From Neocallimastix lanati (nom. inval.) (lineage: Eukaryota; Neocallimastigomycota; Neocallimastigomycetes; Neocallimastigales; Neocallimastigaceae), in contig JACVTC010000109.1 in the NCBI GenBank assembly GCA_016946835.1, positions 440,001-483,500 of the forward strand: a stretch of DNA of 43,500 bases. The letters are read 5' to 3'. Positions 13,160-25,135 of the stretch are shown piece after piece (positions within the stretch are counted from its first letter, which is position 1; the number at the start of each line of letters is the position of its first letter). Under the pieces are notes generated by a model. It saw only the letters and a program-made list of their open reading frames with translations. It was not told where the DNA came from and searched no databases. Position numbers and translations under genes: made by a program.

Positions 13160-13866
13160 TATAATTCTAAATATTGTTCAATATTAAATAGTGATGTAAA
13201 CATTGTTGTTACAGATACAAATAATGTAGAATCAAGTACAGATTCTGATAGTAGTAACGAAGTGTATAATATTAATAATAATACCAATAGAAATAATATG
13301 GCTACTAATAATAGTATTAGTGATAGAGAAAATAAGAATATTGTTATTAATGATAGTGAATATAATAGTATTGTTACTAATAATATAGTGAATAGTTCAA
13401 CTGCTGAAAATCGAGTTAATATAAGTAATTCTATGAATTATGAGGGTGTAAATATATATGTGATGTGGTACCAATTATATAACTTTCTTCTTGGTAGAAG
13501 AGATGCTAATATTATTGATTTAATAAAAAGGAATGGGATGCTTCGTTTAAGAACCAAATTGTTTCTGGTGATTATTCTAAAACTCCATTCTTGGTGCGAT
13601 CTAAGGCTTTCTTTACAGAAATTATGCCTAGGGCTTGTACTCGACAAGGGTTACTATGAATTTTTTCTGATTTTATTTATATACTTTATTTTAAATATTA
13701 CTTTTTATGGTCATATTATTATTTAGAATATTATTATGTTTTAATTAGACAAATAATATTTATTTTTTTATTAATTGTGTGTTTTTTTATAAAAAAATAT
13801 AAATGTAATTAATAATTGAAAAAAAAAAAAAAAAAAAAATAAAGATGAAGTTCTCAATCATTGCAG

Positions 13867-13915
<49 letters not shown>
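13160..13915 (+). mobile_element. second 5'-truncated LINE 3' fragment, same orientation
   Basis: From about 13160 it is homologous to 12150 onward of the preceding fragment: the Asn/Ser-rich linker, NIYVMWYQLYNFLLGRRDAN, then a frameshift (IIDLIKRNGMLR replaces the expected IIDLNYKKEWD). It is shorter around 13640-13660, where about 150 bp present in the other copies is missing before the 3' UTR. Its 3' end AATAAAGATGAAGTTCTCAA is followed by a 45-base poly(A) at 13871-13915. An internal A19 near 13820-13838 may mark another break. The missing segment and frameshift show it is a dead copy. Confidence 0.8.
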
Positions 13916-13917
<2 letters not shown>

Positions 13918-14059
13918 AAAAAATTTAATAACAGTATTTAGAATTAATATCAAAAGAATAAGAAGAACACCATGAGTTGATGACAATATAAAATCAGAAA
14001 ATAATAATTCATTTGATAGAAAATATATATAAAAGTGCAAATGACATGACATGATAATT

Positions 14060-14325
14060 CATTTATCCAAATATACAAGACCTGATATAACATTTTCAGT
14101 AACCAAAACTGTAAAAATTCAGAAAAACCAACAATATCGGATTGACACAAAATTATTCCCATTTTAAAATATATATAGAATGTACAAGAAAATATAAAAT
14201 TAGATATGACGGAATTGGTGCTTTGGTTACACTGATACACTGATTCAGAATTTGCAGGTGATGATACAGATAGAAAATCAACTTATGGAAATATTATATT
14301 ACTGGGAAAAAAGTTCAACACAATA
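14060..14325 (+). mobile_element. Ty1/copia polymerase-RNase H remnant
   Basis: In one frame LSKYTRPDITFSV (14063-14101) resembles the copia signature with TRPDI before RNase H. After frame changes, YTDSEFAGDDTDRKSTYGNI (about 14234-14293) matches the copia motif D-W-A-G-D..DRKSTSG. Several stops and shifts lie between, so this is a short decayed scrap. It starts close to the poly(A) of the preceding LINE fragment. Assignment to copia rests on the two motifs alone. Confidence 0.7.
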
Positions 14326-14351
14326 TATATAGTTTGTAACAAATATAAATA

Positions 14352-14359
14352 AAAAATAT

Positions 14360-14402
<43 letters not shown>

Positions 14403-14403
14403 T
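14352..14403. repeat. (TTTA)n microsatellite
   Basis: About 13 nearly uninterrupted ATTT units. Confidence 0.9.
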
Positions 14404-15402
14404 ATTTCCTATATAAAAAAAATTATATGTAATAATGATTTAATTAATAGATTAAAGTTATTAGTCAAAAAAATATATATATGTAAATATTTATTTTAAT
14501 ATAATATATTAAGTGGTTTTTAATTTTTATGTAAACAAAATTTTAATAATATTTAATAAATAAATTTAATAAAAGATTATATTTATAACTCATATTATAT
14601 TATATGATACATTAATGTTTTTTAATAATTAATAAATAAAGCTATGGAATTGTATTCTTTTCTAGTATAGAAATTATAAATATTATTTTAAGAAGGAAAT
14701 AGGAAATCATTAATTATTTTTTAATGGTAAAGTAAAAAATACTTCTCAATCAAGAGAATTAACATCGAATCAACATAACTAAGAAAATTTTATATTTTTA
14801 ATTCTTCAAATTCTTCAAATTCTTCAAACGTAAATAGTTATAATTCCCACGATGAGTATAGACTCATCATGGAAATATAATCTCTTATTATTATTTTTCT
14901 TTGTTTGAAGTAGAATTCTGTGGATAGTACACTATATAATTTAAAAATGTTACTTATTTGCTTTATTTTATTAAAATTTTTATATAGAAATAATTTTAAT
15001 ACACCATAATATCATAAATATACATAATAATGTCATAAATTTTAATAATAATACCATAATTATATTAAAATTTTCAACTTCATTTTAATATTTAATATTT
15101 TGATTTCATTTAAATTATATTTAGACTTTTCATTTTTTTTTTTTTTTATTTGAATGCATTCATAATATAATAATTTATTACTTTAAAAATTAATAAGAAA
15201 AGTAACTTAAATAAATTTTTTTTCATAAAATAAAAGAAAAAGAAAAAGAATAAAAGAAAAAGAAAATCATAACATCAAATTTTTATTTATTGAAATGACG
15301 GAGTAACAATTTTCTAATCATTTATAAAAGTGTTCAAGGACTTTTATTTCTTATATACAATTTTTATTTTTATTTTTATTATGTTTTTTTATTTTATTTA
15401 TT

Positions 15403-15452
<50 letters not shown>

Positions 15453-16245
15453 CGTTTTTTTTTTTTTTTTTTTTGATATTTCTTCTCAAAGAGAAAATCT
15501 GATTAATTATAAATATGACCTTTATATTAAGATTAAAATTGCATCTCTAAAATATTATTAAATAGAGTTTAATTACTTAATAAAGTTTTTTTTTTTTTAA
15601 TAATATTTGATTTATAATAATTAGAAATAGTACTAATGAAAAATATATATAATTTATAAAAGTTATTTTTTGTAGTTATTCTACAATTAATAATTAAAAA
15701 AATTGATATAAAATAAAAAAGTTTTAATTTATTAATTATTTATAATACTTTAATCCTTAATATATAAATATTTTTTATTAAAATTTTTATTTATATAATT
15801 ATTTATTATATTTATAAAAATTATGATACATTTTTTATAATTAAATTTTTTTTTAATATACATGTATATATATAATAAAAAAAATTTACTTTTTCGTTTA
15901 AAATATAATATTTTATTATTGATGGACATTATCCAATAAAATAATATTTAGTATTTTAATTATTATTAAATTATTAATTAATATTTATATATATAATTAA
16001 AAGTTGTTATATGTATTTATAATTTTAAATTTTTTATAGTCCAAAAGTTATACAATTGTGTCTTTTCTAGTATGTAAAATAAAAGAAATATTTATTCTTC
16101 TTATTATTATTTTTTATTATTTTTATTATAGTTATTAGTCTTTTACAATTTATTATTACTTTTTTAATTATAATAATAGTATAACAACTTATTGGCTTAT
16201 TATATTAAATTTAAAATAAATTATTTTATAGTTTTTATATTAAAG
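14404..16245. other. A/T-rich spacer upstream of the DIS3L2-like gene
   Basis: No exon or RNA gene recognised. Contents: three perfect TTCTTCAAA units (14802-14828), a perfect 7-bp hairpin GATGAGT-ATAG-ACTCATC (14851-14868), a (TTA)n tract ending in poly(T) (about 15412-15474), and long A/T stretches. The promoter of the downstream gene should lie in the last few hundred bases. Confidence 0.55.
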
Positions 16246-19200
16246 ATGGATAGACGTAAAAGTAATAGAAGAGATAACTATTATAGGGATTTCTATAATG
16301 AAAAAGATGTTGAAGATAAAATTAAAAATAATGAATTAATAAAAGGCGAATTGATAAACGATGGAACTAAATGGTTTGTCAATAATAACAATAACAAAAT
16401 ATATATTAATACTGATAAAGACCGTAATAGAGCTTTTGATGGAGATTTAGTTGCAGTAGAAATTAATCTTAAAAATAAAAATGAAGGTATTGTTATTAAA
16501 AGTTTATATAAATAAAAATATGTGATTTTTTAACTTATTAATTAGTTAAATTGAAAGTAAAATAAACGAAATAAACAAAATACTAAAATTAAAAATAATG
16601 TATTAATAAAATAATTTTATATTTTAATAGGAAGAATTGTTTTTATTTTTGATCCAAAATATAAAAAAATAGATTTTGAAGGAAAAATCACAAATGAAAT
16701 TAAAAATGATAATAAAAGATCTCAGAACTCATTATTTTTTATTCCTGTAATACTTAAAATTTTATATATATATATATATATTTCAATTTTAAAAGATAAA
16801 AGAGATTTATATTTTACTTACAATATATATAATATATATATATATTTATTTTTATCAATTTATTTTTATTTTCATGTAAATATTAATATATTTAATAGAA
16901 TGATAGAAACGTACCATATTTCGAAATTAAATTAGATACTATTGATAAAAAAATATTGTCAACTAATCATTTTAAAAGTAATCCAGAAAATTTCAGAAAT
17001 AATAGATATAAGGCAAAAATTTCTGAATGGAATTCAAGATTTAAAAATCCATTAGGTATTTTAATTGAATGCGTTACAGAAAAAAATGAAGATTTCAATA
17101 GAGGTAGTCAAAGAGTAAAAGGTCGACCAAGCATGGATAATTTTAATAGAAATAACCAAAGAATAAGAAGTAGACAAAGCATGGATAATTTTAATAGATA
17201 TGGCTCAAAAATTCAAAATAAGAGAAGCGTTGATAATTTCAGAAGTGGACCCAGTAAGTCAAGTAATGAAAGTTTAACTATTCATCTCGATAAAAATGGT
17301 AATAGAACTGTTGATTCAAGTAGAAAACCATTAAGAAATTCAAAGTCAAGAGATTTAAGATATTCAAACTCTAATACAAAACTTAAGAATAAATCATATT
17401 CATATTATGAAACTTATCTTTCTAAGGAAGAAGCAAATAAAGGAATTGAGAATAAAATATTATTTGAAGGCACATTGGTTTTCGGTGATGATTATAGAAG
17501 TAGTAATAGTTATGTTTTACTTAAAGATTCTGAAAGTAAAATATTTATTAAATCAGATTCTTTTCGTAATAGAGGTTTAGATGGTGATGAAGTTGTTGTT
17601 GAATATTTAAAGAATGATAATAAAGCTGGTAAAGTTTATTATGATATATAGTATATTAGATGTATTAATGAAATAAAAATAAACTATTATTAATATAATT
17701 GATATATTTTTGCATTACATATATCAAAAATTATTCATATTTTTTAGGAAAAATTGTTTATATTGAAAACCCGTCTTTTAAAGATAAAAAAATTAGTGGA
17801 AAAATATCATATGAAGTTGAAAAATCAGGAAATAATAGAAGATTACTACTCTATCTTTGTCCTGTAATATTTAAAATTTATTAATATTAATTGATGCATA
17901 TTATTATTATTATTATATTTAATTGTACATAGTTATATTCAATTTAATAATACATATATTTTATAATAATAAACAGAGAGATAGAAAATTACCTAAAATT
18001 GAAATTCCAATAAAATTTATTCCAAAGGAAATTTTAACAATTAAAGATTTCTTAGCTTATCCAAATAAATATAGAAATATGTATAATTTTGTTTCACAAA
18101 TTCAACATTGGAATGAAAATGAAAAATTACCAATTGGTAAATTAATTGAAAATAATAATAATGAAGATTTGAAGTCATCTGAAGTTTCTAAAATAATTAA
18201 AGAAGTAGTTTCTAGTAATTGTAAAGATCCATTTAACGAAATAAAAATTAAATTGAAGACTAATGAAAATAATAAAAATGCTTTTTTTGAAAAATATTAC
18301 CCTATTGAACTTGTAGAATATGGTATTAAAAATGGAAATCTTTTTAAAGGAAAAATTGAAATTTTGGAAAATAAAAACTCAGATTGTTATGTTATTTTAA
18401 ATGATACTAAAGAAAAGGTTATAATAGAAGATAAAAAAAAGCGTAATCGTGCTATGCATAATGATGAAGTAGTTGTTGAAATTATAGGTAGTTCACTTGA
18501 TACTAAAAAAGGAAAAGTTGTTTATTTAGATTTCGAAAAATGTGTTTATAAAAATATGAAGATTAAGGGTACTGTTAAGTATTCACCAGAGAAAAGAAGA
18601 AATGTATCATTTTATCCAGTAAGTATTTACTAAATAATAAAAAATTATATATGAATTTATAATTAACAAATTAATTCATAAAATAAATGTGTAATTTTAT
18701 TTTATATAATTGATACTTTTTATTTATTTATTTATTTATTATTATATTTCTAAATATATAAACTTAAATTATGTATATAGGATGATAAAAGAATTCCATT
18801 GATTGATATTCCTGTTAAAAATATACCAAGAAGTGTTTTAATTTTAAAGGATTATAATGAAGAAACTGATGGCAATATATATTTTAATGCCAAAATTATT
18901 AAATATGGAAATCAAAGTTGGAATCCATTGGGTGAATTAATTGAAAAGCTTGATGAAGTAAAGAGTAGTAATAATAATGATTATTATGATAAATATTTAT
19001 CTGAAAAAGAAGTAGAAAAAGGATTAAATGACAAAACCTTATTTGAAGGTCTCATTCGTGTAAACAGTAAAAATGGTTCTGATAGTTATGTTACTGTAGT
19101 TGGTATGGATAAAGATATCAGAATTAATTCAGTTAAGTTACGTAATAGAGCTTTAGATAATGATATTGTTATTGTTAAACTTTTGGAAGGAAAAGAATTG

Positions 19201-19797
19201 GAGAACTCCGAAGAAGCTATTCAACAAAAGAAAGAAGAAAATAGATTGAAGGATAAGGAAATGTTCGAAAAATTTGCCACCAAGGGTGTTAAATTAAATG
19301 ATTATATCGAAGAAAAGAGTAAATTAAAATTTGATTAATTATTTAATATTTTAATAATAATAATAATAATAATAAAAAATAATAATTATAACAGTAATCA
19401 TAGTAATAATAAATAAATAAATAATTAATTAATTAAATAATAATATTTAAACATAATTTTTTATATTATTTTTATAAATGAAAACTGATTTAAATGAATA
19501 TATGTATATATTAAAATGTTTAATTAAATAGAAAATCCATTAGGAAAAGTTGTCTATGTCAGAAAGTCAAAGGCAAAAAATATTGATATTGTTGGTAAAT
19601 TTAGGATTGATCCAGAAAGAAATTATTCAAATGATGAAAGATTTGTCTTTTATCCAGTAAAGAATCATTTATTTTTTTTTTTAATCATTATACTTTTTAT
19701 TTTATGAAATAGAAAATGTTTTTTTTTTTTTTTATGATAAATATATTTAGTATTTAAAATTATTATTAATATTATTTTATTTTATTTATTATTATAG
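16246..19797 (+). repeat. four-fold internal duplication of the CSD1-CSD2 exon module
   Basis: Module 1 is exons 1-2 plus the start of exon 3; module 2 the rest of exon 3, exon 4 and the start of 5; module 3 the rest of exon 5 and the start of 6; module 4 the rest of exon 6, exon 7 and the start of 8. After each CSD2 there is a phase-0 intron, and the next exon starts with a related peptide: NDRNVPYFEI, RDRKLPKIEI, DDKRIPLIDI, NDKGIPLMDI. A phase-1 intron separates CSD1 from CSD2 in modules 1, 2 and 4 and is missing in module 3. Protein similarity is clear but diverged, so the duplications are not recent. Confidence 0.88.
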
Positions 19798-22008
19798 AAT
19801 GATAAGGGTATTCCACTTATGGATATATTAGCTAAGGATATTGATCCAGAAATATTTGATATTAAAGACTTTATTAATAATACAGAAAAATATGAAGATA
19901 CTTTACTTGTTGCTAGAATTACAAGATGGAATGAAATGAAGTGCTCTCCATTAGGAAAAATTGTTAGTAAATTAACTGATGAACACACAATTGACAGTCG
20001 TACTAACATTATTTTAAAAACCCATAATATTGATGATAGTGCTTTCTATGATTTAATTACAAAGGAAATTCCAAATGATGATTGGCAAATACCAGAAGAA
20101 GAAATTAAGAATAGATTAGATTTAAGAGAAGAATGCATTTTCACTATTGATCCTCCAACAGCCAAAGATTTGGATGATGCTCTATCTTGCAAAAGGCTTG
20201 AGGATGGTAATTATGAAGTTGGCATTCATATAGCTGATGTCTCATATTTTGTTACTCCAAATTCTAATATGGATTCTGAAGCTTTTAAGAGAGGTACTTC
20301 TACTTATTTAGTTCAAAAGGTTATTCCAATGCTTCCAAAGGTATTATGTGAAAATTTATGTAGTTTGAATGCTGGTACCAGTCGTTTAGCTTTTTCTGTA
20401 ATAATTAAAATGGATAAGGATGGTCATGTTCTTGAATCCAAAGCAGCAAAAACTGTTATTTGCTCTTGCGCTAAACTTGCTTATGATCATGCTCAAAGAG
20501 TTATTGATAATAATGGTGAATGGCCAAAAGAAAATGAAGGTGTTGAAATTAACAATCCTTATCATACTTATACTTCAGAAGATGTACGTGATAGAATTAA
20601 TGATCTTTATCGCCTTAGTCGTATTATGAAAGAGGAAAGATATGCCAATGGTGCTGTTTCCTTAAATAGAAAGAAGCTTTGGTTTGAGCTTAGTGATGAA
20701 TTACCATTAGACTTTGGTATTTATGAAACTCGTGAAGCTAATTCTTTAGTTGAAGAATTTATGCTTTTGGCAAATACAACTGTTGCTAATATGCTTTATA
20801 AAAAATATTCAAATGAATCCTTATTAAGATGTCATGAAGCGCCAACTCCAGAAAATGTTAAAAAATATTTGAAATTGATTGAAATGACAAAGAAATTAGT
20901 TATTGATGCAAGTGATTCTAAGGCATTCCATGATTCTTTATTATCTATTAAGGAAGCAGGATCCATTTACAGTGATGTTGCTTTAAGTAAATGTATAAAA
21001 TTTATGAAAAGAGCTAATTATATATGTAGTTCTGCTGATCATCCAGAAAGTTTATTCCATTACGGTTTACATATTCCATTCTATACTCATTTTACATCTC
21101 CAATTCGTCGTTATCCAGATATTATCGTTCATCGTCAATTGAAGTCAATTCTTGATGAAAAACCATCACCATATGATAGTAAGAAAATCCGTGAAATTGC
21201 TAAACAAAGTAATGATACAAAAGCTAATGCTAAAAAGGCCCAAGATGATAGTAATAATCTTTACCTTATTTATCTTTTACAGGAATATCTTAAAAAGACT
21301 CAAAGAGAATATATTATTGAAGATGCCCTTGTTATCGGTTTTGATAACTATTACATTGAATGTACTCTTCCGAAGTTTGCTTATGAAGATAAAATATCTA
21401 TTAACCAATTATATGAAAAGGGTATTGTTAAGGGTGTTGAAGTTTTTAAACCAGAAGCTCATACTAATGGTGAAGAAGCTAATGATGATGAGCCAAAAGA
21501 AGTTTCCTTTGATGTTTATTGGAATGAAGATATTAATATGAATAATATCTTAGAAAAATTCAATGCTGAAATTCCAGATAAGACTGAAGTTCAACAACAA
21601 GATAAGCCATTGAACATTGAAGATCTTATTAAGAATACCTCAATTGAATCCTTTGATAGTATTGATGGTGATGATGATTTCGATTCAGATGAAGCATTAG
21701 AAAAGTTTGCAGAAGCCGCTGAAGCTGCTGCTAATATTGGTGATGATGATGAAGCAGATGAAGAAAAACTTAATAGAAAATTAGAAAAGATTAAAGAAGG
21801 ATTAATTAATTGCCCTAAGCAAAACTTTAAGATCTTCAGTAGTTTTAAGGTTATGTTAATTCCAAACTTTGATAAAATGAAAATTAATGTTTTACTTGCT
21901 CCACCAGACGTCATTGAACATGATAGTTCTAATGAAAGTTATCAATCTCATTCCATTGCTGATGAAAATGGTGTTGTTGTTTATGAACCAGAAGGTGGTT
22001 ATGATTAA
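16246..22008 (+). CDS. DIS3L2-like RNase II exonuclease with four tandem cold-shock modules, 8 exons
   Basis: DIS3L2 enzymes are cytoplasmic 3'-5' exonucleases that degrade (often oligouridylated) RNA without the exosome. Exons 16246-16486, 16631-16746, 16899-17628, 17748-17863, 17977-18618, 18781-19318, 19532-19656 and 19798-22008 join to 1572 residues, all phases closing. The RNB domain carries TIDPPTAKDLDDAL with the four catalytic aspartates near 954, 960, 962 and 963, then GVHIADVSYF-like GIHIADVSYF, and TSPIRRYPDIIVHRQL. A likely S1 fold follows (REYIIEDALVIGFDNYYIEC), then an acidic tail. Upstream, the CSD1-CSD2 pair is present four times. CSD1 cores are RNRAFDGD, RNRGLDGD, RNRAMHND and RNRALDND; each CSD2 begins with or near GK/RIV or GKVVY and closes FxPV-like before an intron. 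Human DIS3L2 has one pair and about 885 residues. SSD1 is excluded by the intact aspartates. Confidence 0.9.
17095..17250 (+). repeat. Arg/Ser-rich short peptide repeats in module 1-2 linker
   Basis: Inside exon 3 the linker contains three related units of about 17-18 residues: RVKGRPSMDNFNR, RIRSRQSMDNFNR and KIQNKRSVDNFRS. The DNA units GCATGGATAATTTTAATAGA are identical over the first two copies. The segment is basic and probably disordered; it separates the first CSD pair from the second. Confidence 0.85.
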
Positions 22009-23071
22009 TTTTAATTATATATATTTTTTATTTTTCTTTTTTAATCCTTTTAAGAAATATATATATGTAAAATAAAAAAAAAGTATATTTTACAATTAAA
22101 TATAATATATATATATTTGTTTTAATAAAAAATTTTTTTTGTAAAATATTCGAAAATATAATTTAATGAAAATTTTATTTTAAGCAAGAGTTTATATGAT
22201 TGTATTGATTATTTATAGATATTAAGTATTATATAAAGTATATTTAATATTTAAAATAATGATGTACATAATAAAATAATATATATATATAATTTTTCAT
22301 GTTTTTCATATTATAATAATTAAAAGCAAATATATATATAAAAAAATAATAATGATAATAGTAAATAAATAAATAAATAAATAAATAAACAAATAAATAA
22401 ATAAATAAATAATAAGCATGAATACAAAATATGGAGTTTCAAAATTAATAAATAATGTTAAAGATTTATTTATTTTTTACCTTTTATTCTATTTCAAAAA
22501 AAATAAAAAAGTAGTGGGAGAGTTGCATTTCGCCAAATGACGTTTTGATATACATAAATGAATGAATAAATAGATAAAAATTCAAAATAATTTTTTTAAA
22601 CTTGTTTTTATTATATTTTATAATAAATTAAAGATATTTTTTTATAAAATCTAGTGCATTTCGCAATGTGATATTTTTTGTATGTGGCTGTTTTTTAATA
22701 ATTAAATAAATAATAATTAAATAAATAATAATTAAATAAATAATGATTAAATAAATAATAAATATTCTTTTTTAATATATAATTAATATTCAGTGTAAAA
22801 ATAATTTTTTATAATTCTTTTTTAATAGAATATATTATTATTTTTTTTTGAAATAGTTTTTTAATAATATTTAATTGTAAAATATAATATTATTGTTTAT
22901 AATGTACAATCCCTTTTTAATATTTTGTAAAATAGTAATAAAATAATTATAATATTTAATTTTAAAAATATATTTAATTTGGCGAAATGCACCATTTTTA
23001 TTATGCCACATACTTTCAAAAATTTGGCGAAATGCAACTTGGCTATATGCACCACTCCTAAAAAAAGTAGT

Positions 23072-23140
23072 ATGTGGTGCATTTCAGGAATGTGGTTTTA
23101 CATGAAATGCGGCGTACTTTAATAAACCGTTAATGTATGA
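23072..23140. repeat. diverged direct repeat, copy 1
   Basis: The run from GTGGTGCATTTCAGGAATGT through GCGTACTTTAATAAACCGTT to ATGTA aligns by eye with 23756-23822. They share the order CATTTCA..., GTGGnTTTA, GTACTT.AATAAA.CGTT and ATGTA. Confidence 0.6.
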
Positions 23141-23488
23141 AAGGCTTGAATTATTTTTGATAAATGAATAATAATATATTTAAATTTTTAATAAATAATA
23201 AAATAATGAAATAATATTTATTTTAAAAAAATATTTTAATATCTTCTAATATGTAATAATATTTAATTTAAAGATATATTTTAATATTTTTTGTTAAAAT
23301 AGTAATAAAATATTTAATAATATTTAATTTTAAAGACATATTTTAATATTTTTTGTTAAAATAATTAAAATAATATTTAATAATATTATAAATAATATGT
23401 TTATGAGTAAATTTTTTTTATGTTCAAAAATAAAAAAGAAAAAAAAAATAATCCATTTATATTAATTTCTATTTTTATTTATTTAAAA

Positions 23489-23524
<36 letters not shown>

Positions 23525-23755
23525 GGCGTTAAAATACGAATTAACTATTATTTATATGAAACATTCCGAAATGCAACACTTCCAAAAAAAATTTTTTTAT
23601 ATATTATTAAAAGCTTAAAAAAAAAAAAAAATAAAATATTTTTAAAAATATAAAAAAAAAAACATTTTTAAAAAAATTATTATATTAATATAACAAAAAT
23701 TAAAGAGTCCCATAAAATTTTTAAATATATAAATAAAAATTCTTCAAAAATAAAG

Positions 23756-23822
23756 AATGTATTTCATTCCTGAACGTGGCTTTATATAAATATACCGTAC
23801 TTGAATAAATCGTTTATGTAAT
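23756..23822. repeat. diverged direct repeat, copy 2
   Basis: Second member of the pair described at 23072-23140, about 685 bp downstream. It ends just before a poly(T). The pair could be the ends of one decayed element or two copies of a short interspersed repeat. Confidence 0.6.
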
Positions 23823-23843
23823 TTTTTTTTTTTTAATTTATGC

Positions 23844-23880
<37 letters not shown>

Positions 23881-23916
<36 letters not shown>

Positions 23917-25135
23917 TGCAGCAAACTTGTTTCATCTTTATTAATTAAATATTTGATAAAATACATGTAATAAAATAATAAAAAAAAAAAGATAAAAAAA
24001 TAAACAAAAAATAAAACACAAAATAAAATAAAATAAAATAATGGTATAATATATTCTAGTTTCATTTAATTAATACTTGTAAAACTTCACAAGGGCATTA
24101 TTATACTGAAGTATAATAATTAATTTTGACTTCGCAATGTTAATCCTAATTTTAAGATACAAAATTATGATCTTCATTGGTTGCGCTAGCCCTGCTGGCC
24201 TGTCTTACTGTTTCTTCAGCATTGACACTCTTGGTAGTAGTAGTATGATTCGATTTGAACCTATTGAACAATGACCATTGCTGGCCAATAGCAATAGGTA
24301 TAATCGATTGGAGAAGCGCCGCAGTAACCACCAAGAACGGAGTATCAGAATAAGTACCTGATTTCATCTGGCACTTAAATAGATCCTTCCATTCCCTTGT
24401 ACCTGTTATTAATACTTCGACCTCCAAGAAGGAAATTAAACACTTTTTCACACACACTAGAATCAATATACACATTATTTTCAATATTATTACTAACATT
24501 ACTAATATTACTATAACTATTATTACTATTACTATTATTACTATTACTATTATTACTGTTGCTATTATTACTATTACTATTATTACTATTACTATTATTA
24601 CTATTACTATTATTACTATTACTATTATTATTACTATTACTATTATTATTACTATTACTATTATTACTGTTGCTAATATCATTATTACTATTAACAATAT
24701 CATTTGTTAGGTTGCCACGGTTAAAAGCAATATATAAAAATAACATTTTATCACTGACTTTATTACGAATATGATTGAAAAATGGACATTCAATTAACCA
24801 ATGCTTTTTCCATTGTTTATTACTTTTACAACAGGGACAAAAATTAGGACACATTTGATCTATTATTTTTGCAGCTTTAGCAATCCTAGCATCTAATCTA
24901 TATCCGCTTCGTGCTCTCAATAGCCAATAGAAACCATATGAAAGATCAGGATATTCATAACAAAGTTTAATAAATTTTGATGTTTCTTCGAATTTGTTTT
25001 TGTCATAAAACTCAGCTTTTATAGAATTGATTTTCATATCTCTTTTCCAATAAAAATCCTTGATTTTATTATTGTTATTACCTCTTTTCTCTAGTTTACG
25101 TTTAAGAGTTCTACTTTCTTTTGTCCATGTATATT
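23881..25135 (-). mobile_element. 5'-truncated LINE 3' fragment with zinc-knuckle domain
   Basis: The most informative LINE copy. From about 25125 on the minus strand the frame reads WTKESRTLKRKLEKRG, then IKDFYWKRDMKINS, YPDLSYGFYWLLRARSGYRL, and a cysteine cluster CPNFCPCC...HWLIECPFF. This pattern is typical of the C-terminal zinc-binding region of non-LTR retrotransposon polyproteins. An Asn/Ser repeat linker and VFNFLLGGRS follow. A frameshift near 24415 moves the rest (REWKDLFKCQMKSGTYSDTP) to another frame, so the copy is inactive. The 3' end AATAAAGATGAAACAAGTTT runs into a poly(A) of 33 (plus-strand T, 23881-23913), which abuts (TA)n. Confidence 0.85.
24497..24670 (-). repeat. Asn/Ser-coding AATAGT-type microsatellite in the LINE linker
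   Basis: Plus-strand TATTACTATTAC units encode, on the element's strand, alternating Asn and Ser tracts. The linker is also Asn/Ser-rich in the copies at 12180-12420 and 13200-13430, but far less regular there, so this array has expanded by slippage in this copy. Confidence 0.85.

Larger units (their letters stand above)
22009..23880. other. A/T-rich spacer with a dispersed GCATTTCGCC-type repeat
   Basis: No exon recognised. The spacer holds (AAAT)n near 22363-22413, repeated AATAATTAAATAAAT at about 22696-22762, poly(A) near 23492-23520 and (TA)n at 23850-23880. Against this background a mixed-base word recurs in both orientations: TGCATTTCGCCAAAT at 22524, TGCATTTCGC at 22655, GGCGAAATGCACC at 22981, TTTGGCGAAATGCAACTT at 23023, and degenerate forms at about 23076, 23101 and 23567. 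Another lies at 25642 beyond the LINE fragment. Confidence 0.6.

Noticed and set aside
16192-19338. Separate small genes for each cold-shock-like open frame upstream of the RNase
   Set aside because: Each frame meets the next through GT-AG introns in matching phase, and the summed coding length is divisible by three, so one gene is the simpler reading.
24559-24774. Plus-strand poly-leucine open frame
   Set aside because: It is the antisense of the Asn/Ser repeat of the LINE fragment; no partner exons and no codon signal.
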